In this document: piece by piece, positions 48,709 to 59,301 of the stretch
Layout: every line of letters begins with the position of its first letter
Numbering within the stretch: position 1 is the first letter of the stretch
NCBI RefSeq assembly: GCF_000208865.1
Contig: NC_018391.1
Span: forward strand, 372,001 to 436,000
Source of the DNA: Neospora caninum Liverpool
Lineage: Eukaryota > Apicomplexa > Conoidasida > Eucoccidiorida > Sarcocystidae
Direction: 5' to 3'
Length of the DNA stretch: 64,000 nt
Position numbers and translations under genes: made by a program
The notes under the pieces: generated by a model
The model's database searches: none
Seen by the model: the letters and a program-made list of their open reading frames with translations, nothing else
Told to the model about the DNA's origin: nothing

Positions 48709-49899
48709 CTAAAGGGAACCAGCAAGAAGCCCCGCCACGGCGACAGCGCCGGAGGCAACAGCCGCCGCTTGCAGAGTGGATACTGCAGATGATGCGGCGT
48801 TCGACGCTCTGACCGTCACCATAACATTGCAACTCGATGCTGTTTCTCCAAACGCCGTATCAGCCTGCCCTCCGCTAGCCACCCTTGTCGAATCTGCCTT
48901 GGGAACACATCCCAAGCGGAGTTTCTGATCCTCCACCGGAAATCCGGACTCGGGGATCGTCAGGGTGACAGAGGATTTCTCCCCGTCCTGCTTCACCCAA
49001 TTCTCTTCAAACATCGGCAGAGCGTCAACGTATTTCTTCGCTGAGCAGGAATCCAAATTTCCATCGTCGGGAGCACAATAGTGAATAGTCGGGTTTTCAG
49101 GCAGGGGGGAACCGACGCTACCGCACTCGATGGTCACAGCGTTTTTCTCTGCTGTGAGCTCGACCTCCAAGGCGTGTGTGTTGCTGTTTTGACCGTAGGC
49201 ACAAGTGACAACGTTGTTGGTTTCAGAAGAAGGTCTCGCTTCCACATGTACCGGCACTTTGCACGAACCTGGAAGATCTCTTTCATTCTCGTTACTCTGC
49301 TTACAACCCACGAAGAAGGGTGTGTCCTTCAAAGGAAGATCGTCCTCAGTTAACGTCAGGGTCCACGTTTCGCCGGTTCCGAGAGTTCGAGATCTTGATT
49401 CGTTTGCCCACGCCAGCTTTTTGCTAGCCCCGAGGAGTTCGTCCAGTGGGACCTCCGTGCCTTCAGAAGCGTTAGCTGTCCCGAACTTGCACTTCTCTGC
49501 ATCGATATGCGCTTGGAGGCTGGCAGAGGTCTGCTTTGGTTTACACACTGTTTGTAAGCCTTGCGGTACGGCAACATTTTTGGCACCAGAACAATCTAAT
49601 CTGGCAGTGAGATTCTCTGTAGACAACGTCAGCGCGGTAGCTGTAGTTTGTTCACCTTTAGCCTGATTTTCTCCCGAAAGCGTACACGTGGCGACGCCAT
49701 CTTTGAATGTTGGACCACTCATGGTGCCTGCTCCACGTGCATCTTGCAAACCCCGATTGTGAATCCCTTCAAGAAAGTTGTCTGCAGTAGCATGCCCGGA
49801 ACAAAAAATTACAACTCCACCCAGGCAAATCCCCATCAGCTTGCTCGCGCTGGACCTGAACCCTCCACCGAGTCGCGGCATTCTCTGCGTCCTCGCCAT
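48709..49899 (-). CDS. SRS domain-containing surface antigen, locus 5
   Basis: Single exon, 396 aa, starting with the ATG at 49899 (MARTQRMPRL), which is the first ATG of the frame and supports the start choice in the paralogs. The signal peptide is SKLMGICLGGVVIFCSGHA. D1 has six core cysteines and is of the ESRSRT subtype shared with locus 1, with a short insertion (around ASLQAHIDAEKC). D2 is of the SPLPE/PTIHYC subtype shared with locus 4, and its gene half is nearly identical at DNA level to that of the locus 6 pseudogene. The hydrophobic GPI tail ends AGLLAGSL. A TGAGACG motif lies 298 bp upstream, and the hairpin element about 180 bp upstream. Confidence 0.93.
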   Translation of the reverse strand: MARTQRMPRLGGGFRSSASKLMGICLGGVVIFCSGHATADNFLEGIHNRGLQDARGAGTMSGPTFKDGVATCTLSGENQAKGEQTTATALTLSTENLTARLDCSGAKNVAVPQGLQTVCKPKQTSASLQAHIDAEKCKFGTANASEGTEVPLDELLGASKKLAWANESRSRTLGTGETWTLTLTEDDLPLKDTPFFVGCKQSNENERDLPGSCKVPVHVEARPSSETNNVVTCAYGQNSNTHALEVELTAEKNAVTIECGSVGSPLPENPTIHYCAPDDGNLDSCSAKKYVDALPMFEENWVKQDGEKSSVTLTIPESGFPVEDQKLRLGCVPKADSTRVASGGQADTAFGETASSCNVMVTVRASNAASSAVSTLQAAAVASGAVAVAGLLAGSL

Positions 49900-51966
49900 T
49901 GTGCAGGCACTCGAGAGACTCTATTGTGAAAAACTCTCGGAAGACCCACAGACAAAAGAATGGTAGATAAGAAACGCAGAGAAACCGGGGGGAAAACACA
50001 CAGAGCAAGGATGCCTTTTGGACAGATAGAATCCACACGCCAACTGGTTACACGCTTTTCACGCGTACTTTGGGGGTCAGAACCCCCTGGGTATCCTTGC
50101 CGATCAGCCCTCAGCTGCGAAAACGATTCTTGCCTTGCGACAGCTTGTCGGGCTCCGGTTCAGCGCGCACGCCCGCTCTCGAAATTCCCTCCGTACCGTC
50201 TCACCTTTTCAGCCTTGATATGGCGACTTTGAGGACTGCAGGTCTGCTAACGTGAGGAGAAGGCATCTTCCTTAAATGTCACTCCCTCATTCCTTCGTTT
50301 TTTTTTCTTCTTCGTGTACGGCGCGGTTCTTTCGCGCACCACCGAAAGTGAGGCATCCAATGTTGCCTTCGAAAAAACATACAAGAATCAGGATTTTGTT
50401 GTCGATGTCAGAGGCTCGACATAATTCGGATAGCGGCTGCGGAGTGTTCGTTCGTTGCATGGACAACTCATTGCTCACATGGGTTCTGTGTAGCTTCTTC
50501 CATAACAAGACTTGGTGCGCCGGCCCCAATGGACGGAAGAGCGATTGAGTGCAGAAGGAAGTAGCAAATTGTTTGAGACAAGATGCTGAGACGGACCTCA
50601 CATGATAATCAGCTGTGGCTTTCCAGTCTGTTTTTTAAGGGTGTGAGTCATATGAGAAGGGGAGTCACAGAGTTGCCAGAGGCACGGCTTGAAGAAAGGA
50701 AGCGGGAGCGTCGTGGTGTTTTGCGGAGTAAATCATCTGCAAACACCGACAATGCGGAGGATAGAAGGATTGGTGATATTCTGAAATGGAATTGACCATT
50801 AGCTACACGGTAGGGTATCTGTAGATGCATATCACATGACACCACATTGTGCATCTCCCTGAGTCAGGGAGTACATCGAACCGGATTGGTTCTATGCTTC
50901 TCATAAACCAACAGTGTTGATGACTACAGTTTCCAAGCAAACACCGAGACCGGTAGGATATTGAAATCCACCACTCTTAGCTGTCTTAAGCAGTCCAGTG
51001 GGGTGGTGGCGTCCAGAAATCACAATGAACTTGGTTGTCTGTATCTCGTAACTGGAGTCATATGCGATCGCAAGCATGAGATTCGGTAAAGTGTTTAGCA
51101 GATTGTCCATGGCGATAACTGTAGGTACCTAGATACACATGTCAAAGAGGAGAGAAATGTGAACAGACACGTATATGTGGAGTGAAAGGATGAAATAATG
51201 CAAGGTGCTCTGCTGTTACTACCGAAAATACGACTAGAAATGTTAAGAACTTGATCGTTTTGTGCGGCAGCCGTGTCGCGCGCGCATTACACAACATACG
51301 GTCACAAGGAACAACCATTTCAAACGCATCCATCAATTTTGAGGAGCTTCTGAAAATCCTCGTGTCTTTGAATTTCAATGCCACCGGCGAAGGACATTGC
51401 ACACGCTGGAAGTGTGCACTTTCTTCTCTGCAACGACAAGCGTGTGTCCTGCACTACAGCATGCATGAAACTACAACACAGTTCTTGAACACACTGGTTG
51501 TCGCCTCTTCAAAATCAGGCGAAAAGTGATGCCACATCAAACACTGTCACATACGTGCATGGTTTGTACGCTAGCGGAGAAATCGTTGCACATCTACACA
51601 AGGATGAAGCGTCTCTGGGCAGCGATATATCGGGTAGATCCTTTAGTCCATATCCATTCAAACAGCTACTGGCATGAGTTCACCATACACATACCCGTAA
51701 AAAAGTGTATGGGTATAAACCCTCTGCACACCAGGGCCCTGCTGTGGACTGTGCGCCACGTTCTTATCACGAACCAACATTGCAATGAACCGGGTACGAA
51801 ACCTTGCAGGGAGAATTTCTTCCTGCCTACGATCAACAAACCGAACAATATCACAAATACAACATCTTCAGAATCAAAAGGCAAACTGGGACAAAGACGC
51901 TCAGCAGCAGATGCCGACAAAAGACAACCAACGAGGTTCCACCAAGCATTTGTACCCTCCTTCCAC
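49900..51966. other. Spacer between SRS locus 5 and pseudogene locus 6
   Basis: Near-copy of the spacer between loci 4 and 5, with the same short ORFs in the same places, which reflects duplication rather than coding constraint. Contains the locus 5 promoter elements. Confidence 0.6.
50197..50203 (-). promoter_or_regulatory. TGAGACG motif upstream of SRS locus 5
   Basis: Exact copy of the motif found at the same distance upstream of locus 4. It is absent from the corresponding part of the pseudogene flank, which diverges right of about 53424. Confidence 0.5.
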
Positions 51967-53152
51967 CTAAAGGGAACCAGCAAGAAGCCCCGCCACGGCG
52001 ACAGCGCCGGAGGCAACAGCCGCCGCTTGCAGAGTGGATACTGCAGATGATGCGGCGTTCGACGCTCTGACCGTCACCATAACATTGCAACTCGATGCTG
52101 TTTCTCCAAACGCCGTATCAGCCTGCCCTCCGCTAGCCACCCTTGTCGAATCTGCCTTGGGAACACATCCCAAGCGGAGTTTCTGATCCTCCACCGGAAA
52201 TCCGGACTCGGGGATCGTCAGGGTGACAGAGGATTTCTCCCCGTCCTGCTTCACCCAATTCTCTTCAAACATCGGCAGAGCGTCAACGTATTTCTTCGCT
52301 GAGCAGGAATCCAAATTTCCATCGTCGGGAGCACAATAGTGAATAGTCGGGTTTTCAGGCAGGGGGGAACCGACGCTACCGCACTCGATAGTCACAGCGT
52401 TTTTCTCTGCTGTGAGCTCGACCTCCAAGGCGTGTGTGTTGCTGTTTTGACCGTAGGCACAAGTGACAACGTTGTTGGTTTCAGAAGAAGGTCTCGCTTC
52501 CACATGTACCGGCACTTTGCAGGATGGCTCGGCGTTTTTTTCAACAACATTTTCACTCGATTGGCACCCAACGAGGAAGCGCTTGTCTGTTAAAGGAAGA
52601 TCGCCCTCAGTGAAGCTGAGACTCCATGTTTCGCCGTTGCCTTCAGTTCTGGGTGTCGATTTTTCTTTTTTCCACTTCACATGTTCGCCTGCTCCGAGAA
52701 GTGTTTGCAGGGTGACCTCTTCTTTGCCGTCGTTGCCTTGAGAGCTGTCTGCTGCTCCGAAATTGCACGTGCCTTCACAGCTCCTCTGTTGGGGTCACAA
52801 ACGTTCGCTAAATACTTGGAACCGCAACGTTGTTTTGGCCAGAACAAACTAATTTAGCTGTGAGATTCTCTTTAGACAACGTCAGCGCCGCAGCTGTAGT
52901 TTGTTCACCTGTAACCTGATTTTCTCCCGAAAGCGTACACATGGCGACGCCATCCTTGATTGTTGGACCACTCATGGTGCCTGCTCCACGTGCATCTTGC
53001 AAACCCCGATTCTGAATCCTTCCCAAAGAGTTGTCTGCAATAGCATGCAAGGAAGAAAAAAGTACAACTCCACCCAGGCAAATCGCCGTCAACTTGCTCG
53101 TCCTGGACCTGAACCCTCCACCGAGTCGCGGCGTTCTCTGCGTGTTCGCCGT
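51967..53152 (-). pseudogene. SRS locus 6, mosaic pseudogene
   Basis: Homologous along its whole length to the intact loci but disabled three times. The start codon position (53152-53150) reads ACG instead of ATG. Relative to locus 3 there is a 1-nt deletion near 52812 and another near 52788, and the frame stops at 52808. The D2 half from 52680 down to 51967 remains open with all D2 cysteines and a GPI tail. The sequence is a patchwork: the 5' end (about 52860-53150) resembles locus 5, the D1 3' part (about 52516-52705) is identical to locus 3 as far as I can see, and D2 is nearly identical to locus 5. The hairpin element upstream is kept. It may serve as a donor for gene conversion, which is inference. 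Confidence 0.9.
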
Positions 53153-56100
53153 TGCGCCGACACGCGAGAGACTCTGTTGTAAAAAAATCTCGGAAAAGCA
53201 ATAACACACAGACGAATGGTAGATAAAACGTGCAGCAAAACCCCGGGAAAAATACAGAGACCAAGGATACCTTTTGAACGGATAGAATCCACAGGCCAAC
53301 TGGTTATAGGCTTTCCACGTGTACGTTGGGGGTCAGAACCCCCTGGGTATCCTTGTCGATCAGCCGTCAGCTGCGAAAACGGTTCTCGCGTTGCGACAAC
53401 TTGTCGGGCTCCGGTTCAGCGCGCTCACACGTGTTTATATCCTTCGAGCGGTCCTTTGAGTTCACCCATCTTCGTACTAGTCTTTGAAGTGAGGCTGTGA
53501 TAATGAGGGGAGAAATGGAATTTTTTGATGGATTTCGGGGTGATATCTTTGACTTTTCAACTCTCTACGTGGCCCGATTCCAGGGATGCCATCAACGTGG
53601 CCCGATACCAGGGATGCCATCAACGTGGCCCGATTCCATGGATGCCCTTCATCTACGGAAGTGCTACGATTTCTCTCGCGTTCCGAGACAAGAAGTGAGA
53701 GATGTGCCATTTCCATTTCCTTTGAAAAAGAGTGGAAGAAAAAATATACGTTTCTGCTCCGCATTTTGGAGAACAAGTGAATTTTTCAACGTCGACTGTG
53801 AATGTCTTCCGTTGTTTCAATAGCTGCAAGTACACAAGTATTCTGATTCGGTGGCACCGGAACGAGACAGCAAGCGCTGCACACCTGAGTGATTTACGGG
53901 CGGTGGAAGCGGAGCGTCATCGAGCCTCGATACTGAGAAAAGCGTCAAATGGCTATCGGCGACGAGTCTTCGATGTGTCGGTTAAATTGCATGTCTCCAA
54001 TGAGAAGCTATGACCACACAGTCGCCAAAACCAGGTGGTGACGCGGGAGTGGGAGAGCTGCGTCGTTTCTTGTGGCGTTGACAGTATGAAAGATACCACT
54101 CGACGTGGAAGAAATGTCGCTTGTACCCAATACTACTACTGGGTATTAGTTACGCGACAGGTTGTATTTTGCCAGCTGCATATGACGCGACACAGGTGTG
54201 GATCGCCTAGCGACAAAGTGTGCAGCAAGCACAGAAATCCAGGCGGCCGACGAAGACAGAACTTTGTCTAGAATTTTTGTGTCCGTCGTCGCATTCCCCG
54301 TATCACAGCACGAATTTGGACAGAACCGTAGGCAAGTTTCTTTGCATTTTTCTGCAGGGTCGCAACCAATTACGCATGGAAACTGTGCAATTCGTACGTG
54401 CAGGGGGAGGCGTTGTATTCACAACATGTGAGTTGGCGACGCATTTATCGAATTTTTGGCATCCGCCTCAAACATCCCATAATACTGCGAAGCATGGGCT
54501 CCTTTTAATACCTACGTCGTAATTTTGGATTTCCAGTAGTGTGCATGCTACGCTGACTCATTCCTAAGTAATGTGCAAACCGCCGCTTTATCACTAGACT
54601 TTACGCACTGCTGTCTCTAGCTTAAAAGGGGCTTCATTGTCTCTCGCGAGCTCGACGCCTGTCTCTTGTGCAATTGAGAAGCAAGTATCAGGCAGACCAA
54701 GATAGTGTATAACCGGGAGATGGTGGCGTGCAGATGCAAGCGAGGTACAAACACGTTAAATCTGAGCGGGATGATACACACAAAACATTGCCCATTTGCT
54801 TCACTGCGCTCTTGACGCCGCGACGAAGGGGCCTCCATTTACTCAACTTGTTTGTAACGTCATGTCTGAGGTGGCAAACACGGTTAAAAAAGCCCATTAA
54901 TAGATTAGTGGAAACAAGGAAGAAGTTTCAGGCACCTGTTTGCTGAAAAGAGAGAAAGCCATTCGAGAAAGGTTGTAGACTGAGACTTTTAAATCGCCAG
55001 TCCCAGACAGGGACAAAGACAATTTCGAGGCTGTGGCACCCTTTGTTCACGGTGTGGAAATTTGAGTTCGTCCGAAAGGCATATTTTGTGTGACTTTCTT
55101 GATCTACGAATACTTAAGGCTGGTGATCCCAACATTTTCTGTGACGTGCTGCGGCTTATTATTCTGAAGGCCCGTTCCAACCAATGTAGAACTTTCATTG
55201 TTCTCTGTCTCTAGTGTTTGAATCTTCGACACAGGCTTGGCGCCAATTTCTCGGGGCATGATGCATCATTTCGTTGCCGGTCACTAAATAGGCGATCTAG
55301 AAAAGGGCTGGAATTGAACGTTCGAGTTACAAAAACTGGTCAGTTGCCTGTAGTCCCCCGGAAGGTTAATCTCAGTTTTCGTAGCCGACTGTTAGTTGAG
55401 ATGTTTCTCATGTGCAACCTCACCATTTGGCGGTTTTGAGATTGATGATGCCGTGCTAGCTATCTTGTTGACAGGAGCGGAAACATAGTCTGCATTAGAA
55501 TACCACATTCAGAAGTAGACGAATACTCGCGTGCACTGAAGTGTACAAATATGCCTGCTTCTGCGTACATTTGGACATTCCCTGTGAATCATGTCACCGT
55601 AATTCCGTAGTGACTCCAGCACATTCCTGTCCATCTCTCTGCCTGATTCGTTTTCCAGGGAGCTGCTTCAGTGCAGTTCATTAACAGCGATAAGTGTGAA
55701 ATTCAAGGTGCCTTGTTGAGGAAAGAAACAAAACAACAGCGAAAAATATTATGTATTTGTCTGTCGTGAACGACTGCATAGCCAGATTCCATTTCCATGT
55801 ACCGGCGGACACACAAGGCTCTAGAGTGTCAAGCGACAGACCAGTTGAATCGAATTCTCGCAACTGGATTAATAGCAGAAGGGAAGTGATACTTTGGACT
55901 GTGTAGTAACGAAGCGCTCACGAAAGTGTTCCAAAGCGTAAAGTATTTTCCTGTTCACCTGGTGGGACCTAGATTGCCGCATGCGGAACTGATCGAACGC
56001 CGGAAGCCTGCTGACGGTATTAGGCCACTGAGACCTAACTGTTTGACAGCGCCGCTGACCTCTCGTCGGAGGCAAAGAAGTCTGAGCGTGGAGCCGAACA

Positions 56101-56207
56101 CATCGCAGGGAAATTCAGATGCTCATGTAATAACTCCCCCACGCAGGCCGTGTGTAGGAAAGCTGGCCCAAGCCTGTGTGACGAAATCTGAAGCAGGCTT
56201 GTTCAGA
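53153..56207. other. Right border of the SRS array and intergenic region
   Basis: Similarity to the SRS 5' flanks ends near 53424, which marks the array border. From there to 56207 I find a 28-bp tandem repeat at 53568-53647 and no convincing gene. A minus-strand open segment around 55970-56080 ends at a CACCAG/GTGAAC donor-like site and might be a further exon of the coiled-coil gene, but this is weak. Confidence 0.4.
53568..53647. repeat. 28-bp minisatellite, nearly three copies
   Basis: Units begin CGTGGCCCGA at 53568, 53596 and 53624, spaced exactly 28 bp, with one or two mismatches per unit. It lies just beyond the array border. Confidence 0.9.
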
Positions 56208-59200
56208 TTAATGACACATACATATACGCATCATTGCAGAACCCGATTTGCACAAACCAAAGTGTCTCCATTCTTGTGCACAGTGCACTACACTCGCGCG
56301 GTTCTTCTTAATGTAATGCACAACAGCAAACGGTGACTGTGTCTCTCGTACGATATTCCTAGTCGTCCTCGAGTGTTGCCATGTATATTTCAGATAGAAA
56401 ATGCATGTGTGTATACACTCAAAAGAGATGTGTATCGAAAGAGAGCCAAGCAAAGCAAGAGCTGAAGGGTGGCCGCGGTGGAAGTAGTCGTGATGGCAGT
56501 CGACATCTGTTCGAGGAAGCACAAGAGCTTCTTCCAAAGATAATTTTCTGGAAAACCTAAAGTTCGCACGTTTGTTTGCCTTGTGGCCCCTCACCTTCGA
56601 AGCTCAAGAGCCTCCATTGCTTCTGCCTTCCTGAGCTCTTCAATGGATTCAACAACCGAGCTGGCGGCTAAACGCCCTGCTTTTCGCTTCTCCTTTATTA
56701 ATTCTTCTTTCCGTTTACGGGTGAACTCCGTGATCTGCTTTTTGGCGTCACTCTAGCGGCGCACAAGACTCCGAAAGAAGACTTCACTACTCAAAATAAA
56801 GAAGCTAAAATCCACGAAAAACGCGAGACAATGCCTCCCTACTTTGTGTGCTCATACCCATATATCGCGTGTTACAGAAAGCTGGTATCTGGACAAGAAA
56901 ATCTGTATCTGTTTGGGTGTTCCACCACCTATTTTTATATATGTGTTTCGTGCTTTCTTCATATGCTAAGGTTTAATAATTGCATGTGTCAGGGGGACAG
57001 CTCAGACACCGAAATAAAGGATGCACATTTTTTGCGAGCAACCCCAGACAATCACTACTCACCCTGCCTACTGTCTGTTCCTTGTTCTGTCCACTTACGC
57101 GCTGTTTTTGGATGCAACGAGCCTGGGCAGCTTTCCTTCTGAGCTCTTCTTCCCGCTGAGAAGTCGCAGTCTCTTGTTCTTTTCGATATTCCTGCTTTCG
57201 GTCTTGCGCCATCTTCACCTTCACGGCCTGGACATCGTGAAGAAGCCTGTGCCTGCCTCCCCGCTCCTCGGCCCGGCGTGCCTCAACATGCCGTCGGTTC
57301 GCTGCTCTCTCCAACAGCTGTCTCTCGATCCTGATTGCTTCTGAACGCCCTCACCAAGAGAACACTTACTGAAGAAACAAAGTAAAAACATGCAGATCCT
57401 TCCCGTGCCGAGACGCTATTTTGCTGGAACACCCTGGCGGATCACTTAGAGTTCCGTAGGTAGTAGTGGGATGGCGGAATCGGACGGATCTGCCTATCTG
57501 CCTTCCGGTGCTGACCGAGGGAGAGAGATATAATAGGCAGTCGGAAAATGCCTTGTCCTCCAGCATTCAATTCGGTTTCGCTTTTCTTCCTTACCACTGA
57601 TTTGTTTCTCAGCATGACGCTGCTGACCTTGTTGTGCGGCCTTAGCCTTCCTCCGTAGATCCTCTAGCTCCCGAATGAGTTTGTGTTCTTCGCATCTCAA
57701 GTACCGAGCACGGTTCTTGTGTTTCTGGACCTCCCTCTCGAGGAGCTTTCTGCTTTGCACTGCATCGGAAGTTCTAACCAGTAACTTTTCTAACAGAGAA
57801 TTCATTTCATTTAAATTCAGAGTGGGTTGAAGACCCGTCGGGGGTCTGCCCTTTTCGTCCCGCGAGAGACGCGAATGGAGTACTTTTCTTTCGCTGGCTA
57901 CTTCGCAGAGACAAACAACGTTTGTCCCTTCCGGATGCTGAGCGCGATACGGCCCTGAATACAGCAATGAGACGGACGCCGGGCCAGACATAAAAACCAG
58001 CTACAATGATTGCAAGTTGTACCAGCTCCTATAGGGTATGTGTCGATTCGAAATACACCCCAGCTAGATGTGGACCCTTCTGGATACGGATCGTACTCCG
58101 CCCTCAACCTGGAAACGACAAGTGAACACGATCAGTTCGTTTGGATAGGATAAAAATGCCTCTTGTAAATCAACCCCCTCTTTCAAGCCCAGCACAACGA
58201 AGAGTCTTGCGGTTACAGCTCACAGCACAGGGAAAAGAGTCGACTCCATTTCGTTGTGAACCGCTTGACTCCGAACAGGAGAAGCAATGTTCAGTAAACT
58301 GTCTTCATCTCTGTGAACGTATGGTCGCCGGTATGGCAGTGACCTTCCACGTCCAAAGTGGGACCTGTTATTCTCTCTACCGGTCTCAAATCGCACGTCG
58401 CGTGAGAGCCAACTGAAAATACAGCGTGTGTGTAGGCAGAAGTCTATGAAAACCCGACAACGATAAACACGCGACGAAATTCAGGATCCTTGTCGTGGCA
58501 AGACGCTCCTGTCAAGTGTACTACATTGGTAGTTTCTGTATTCGCGACACTAGTTGAAGTAGGCAGGCTGACAGCAAGGTGTGCGGGGGGGGGGTGGGTC
58601 TCGGATATGTACTACCATGGGGACAAATGAGTTTCTGGGGTGCTACAGTGATTACAAACCTCCTTTCTCCAGTACCAAGGGTGCGGCTATAAAAAACACT
58701 TGCAAATTCGAGCGCAGTATACAACTCAAACGCCCAGTTGCTCGTACATTGTTTCTCACAAAAGCAACGCATCATTTCTGTCTGAGTACCTGGATTGGAG
58801 ACCCGTGCCACAGCCACTGACCGACGGGCCGAGCCTCCCAAAATTCTTCCAGTCTGCTCGTTTTCTTCGATTCTGTCTGTGTCGGTTAGTCGTGCCACAG
58901 CCTTTGTACTCTTCTCCTCTCCCTCCGGTGCCCAGCACATTTTTTCTTCTCACAACATGTGGGGGACCGGGGAATCGCTCTCGGGATACAGATTCACTCT
59001 GGGATTCACCTTGAATCAAGTTCGTCTCTGTTACATTCTCATTGGGGGAGTTTGAAGCGGCCGAAAAAGTTCCAGGGCTGCACAAATGCTCATTGCCGCC
59101 GTCGGGAGGACTGAGGGGCAGACAATCCCCAAGCAGCTGTGGCTTTTCTTGACCCTGCGTCGGCTTCCCTGAAAAGAAGGTGACACCTGCATTTTTAGGG

Positions 59201-59301
59201 CATTGCGTCGAGTTTTTAATGAATCCCCAGCGCGACTTTGACGCCTCTGCCTCCTCCAACGAAGAACTGGATGAAGTGCTCGGCATTGTAGCGATGCCCA
59301 T
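56208..59301 (-). CDS. Coiled-coil protein, ~565 aa visible
   Basis: Six exons join in frame: 59301-58790, 58108-58023, 57954-57595, 57340-57099, 56752-56595 and 56547-56208. The phases match (2, 1, 1, 0, 2) and donors include GTACTC, GTAAGG, GTAAGT and GTGAGG. The 68-bp intron between 58023 and 57954 is unusually short and less certain. The N-terminal ~170 residues are Ser/Pro/Gly-rich and disordered. From about residue 230 to 440 the protein is a long, highly charged helix rich in Glu, Lys, Arg and Gln (for example [20 protein letters not shown]), a predicted coiled coil. I do not recognise the family; cytoskeletal or axonemal proteins look like this, but I assign no role. TTGAGTTGCAG directly before the ATG at 59301 looks like an acceptor, so there may be a further 5' exon. 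The last exon's tail (56208-56430) is doubtful. Confidence 0.65.

Larger units (their letters stand above)
46740..49997. repeat. Tandem segmental duplication, copy 1 (~3.26 kb)
   Basis: This segment aligns with 49998-53255 at a constant offset of 3,258-3,259 bp and contains the 5' flank of locus 4, the 3' flank of locus 5 and the locus 5 coding sequence. Boundaries are approximate. Identity is patchy: nearly perfect over about 47290-47930 and 48050-49258, clearly lower over about 47210-47290, 47940-48050 and most of D1. Confidence 0.85.
49998..53255. repeat. Tandem segmental duplication, copy 2 (~3.26 kb)
   Basis: Partner of 46740-49997. It contains the 5' flank of locus 5, the 3' flank of locus 6 and the locus 6 pseudogene. 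A few single-base differences occur inside the most identical tracts (for example CTTCC/TTTCC near 47689/50930), so this is not a duplicated assembly of the same reads. Confidence 0.85.

Noticed and set aside
48268..48792. 174-codon plus-strand frame present identically at 51526-52050
   Set aside because: Conserved only because the DNA was tandemly duplicated; it runs antisense into the SRS 3' ends and is absent at the other loci.
55926..56336. 136-codon plus-strand open frame
   Set aside because: No splice signals or family resemblance, and it overlaps the antisense terminal exon of the coiled-coil gene; the strand could not be decided.
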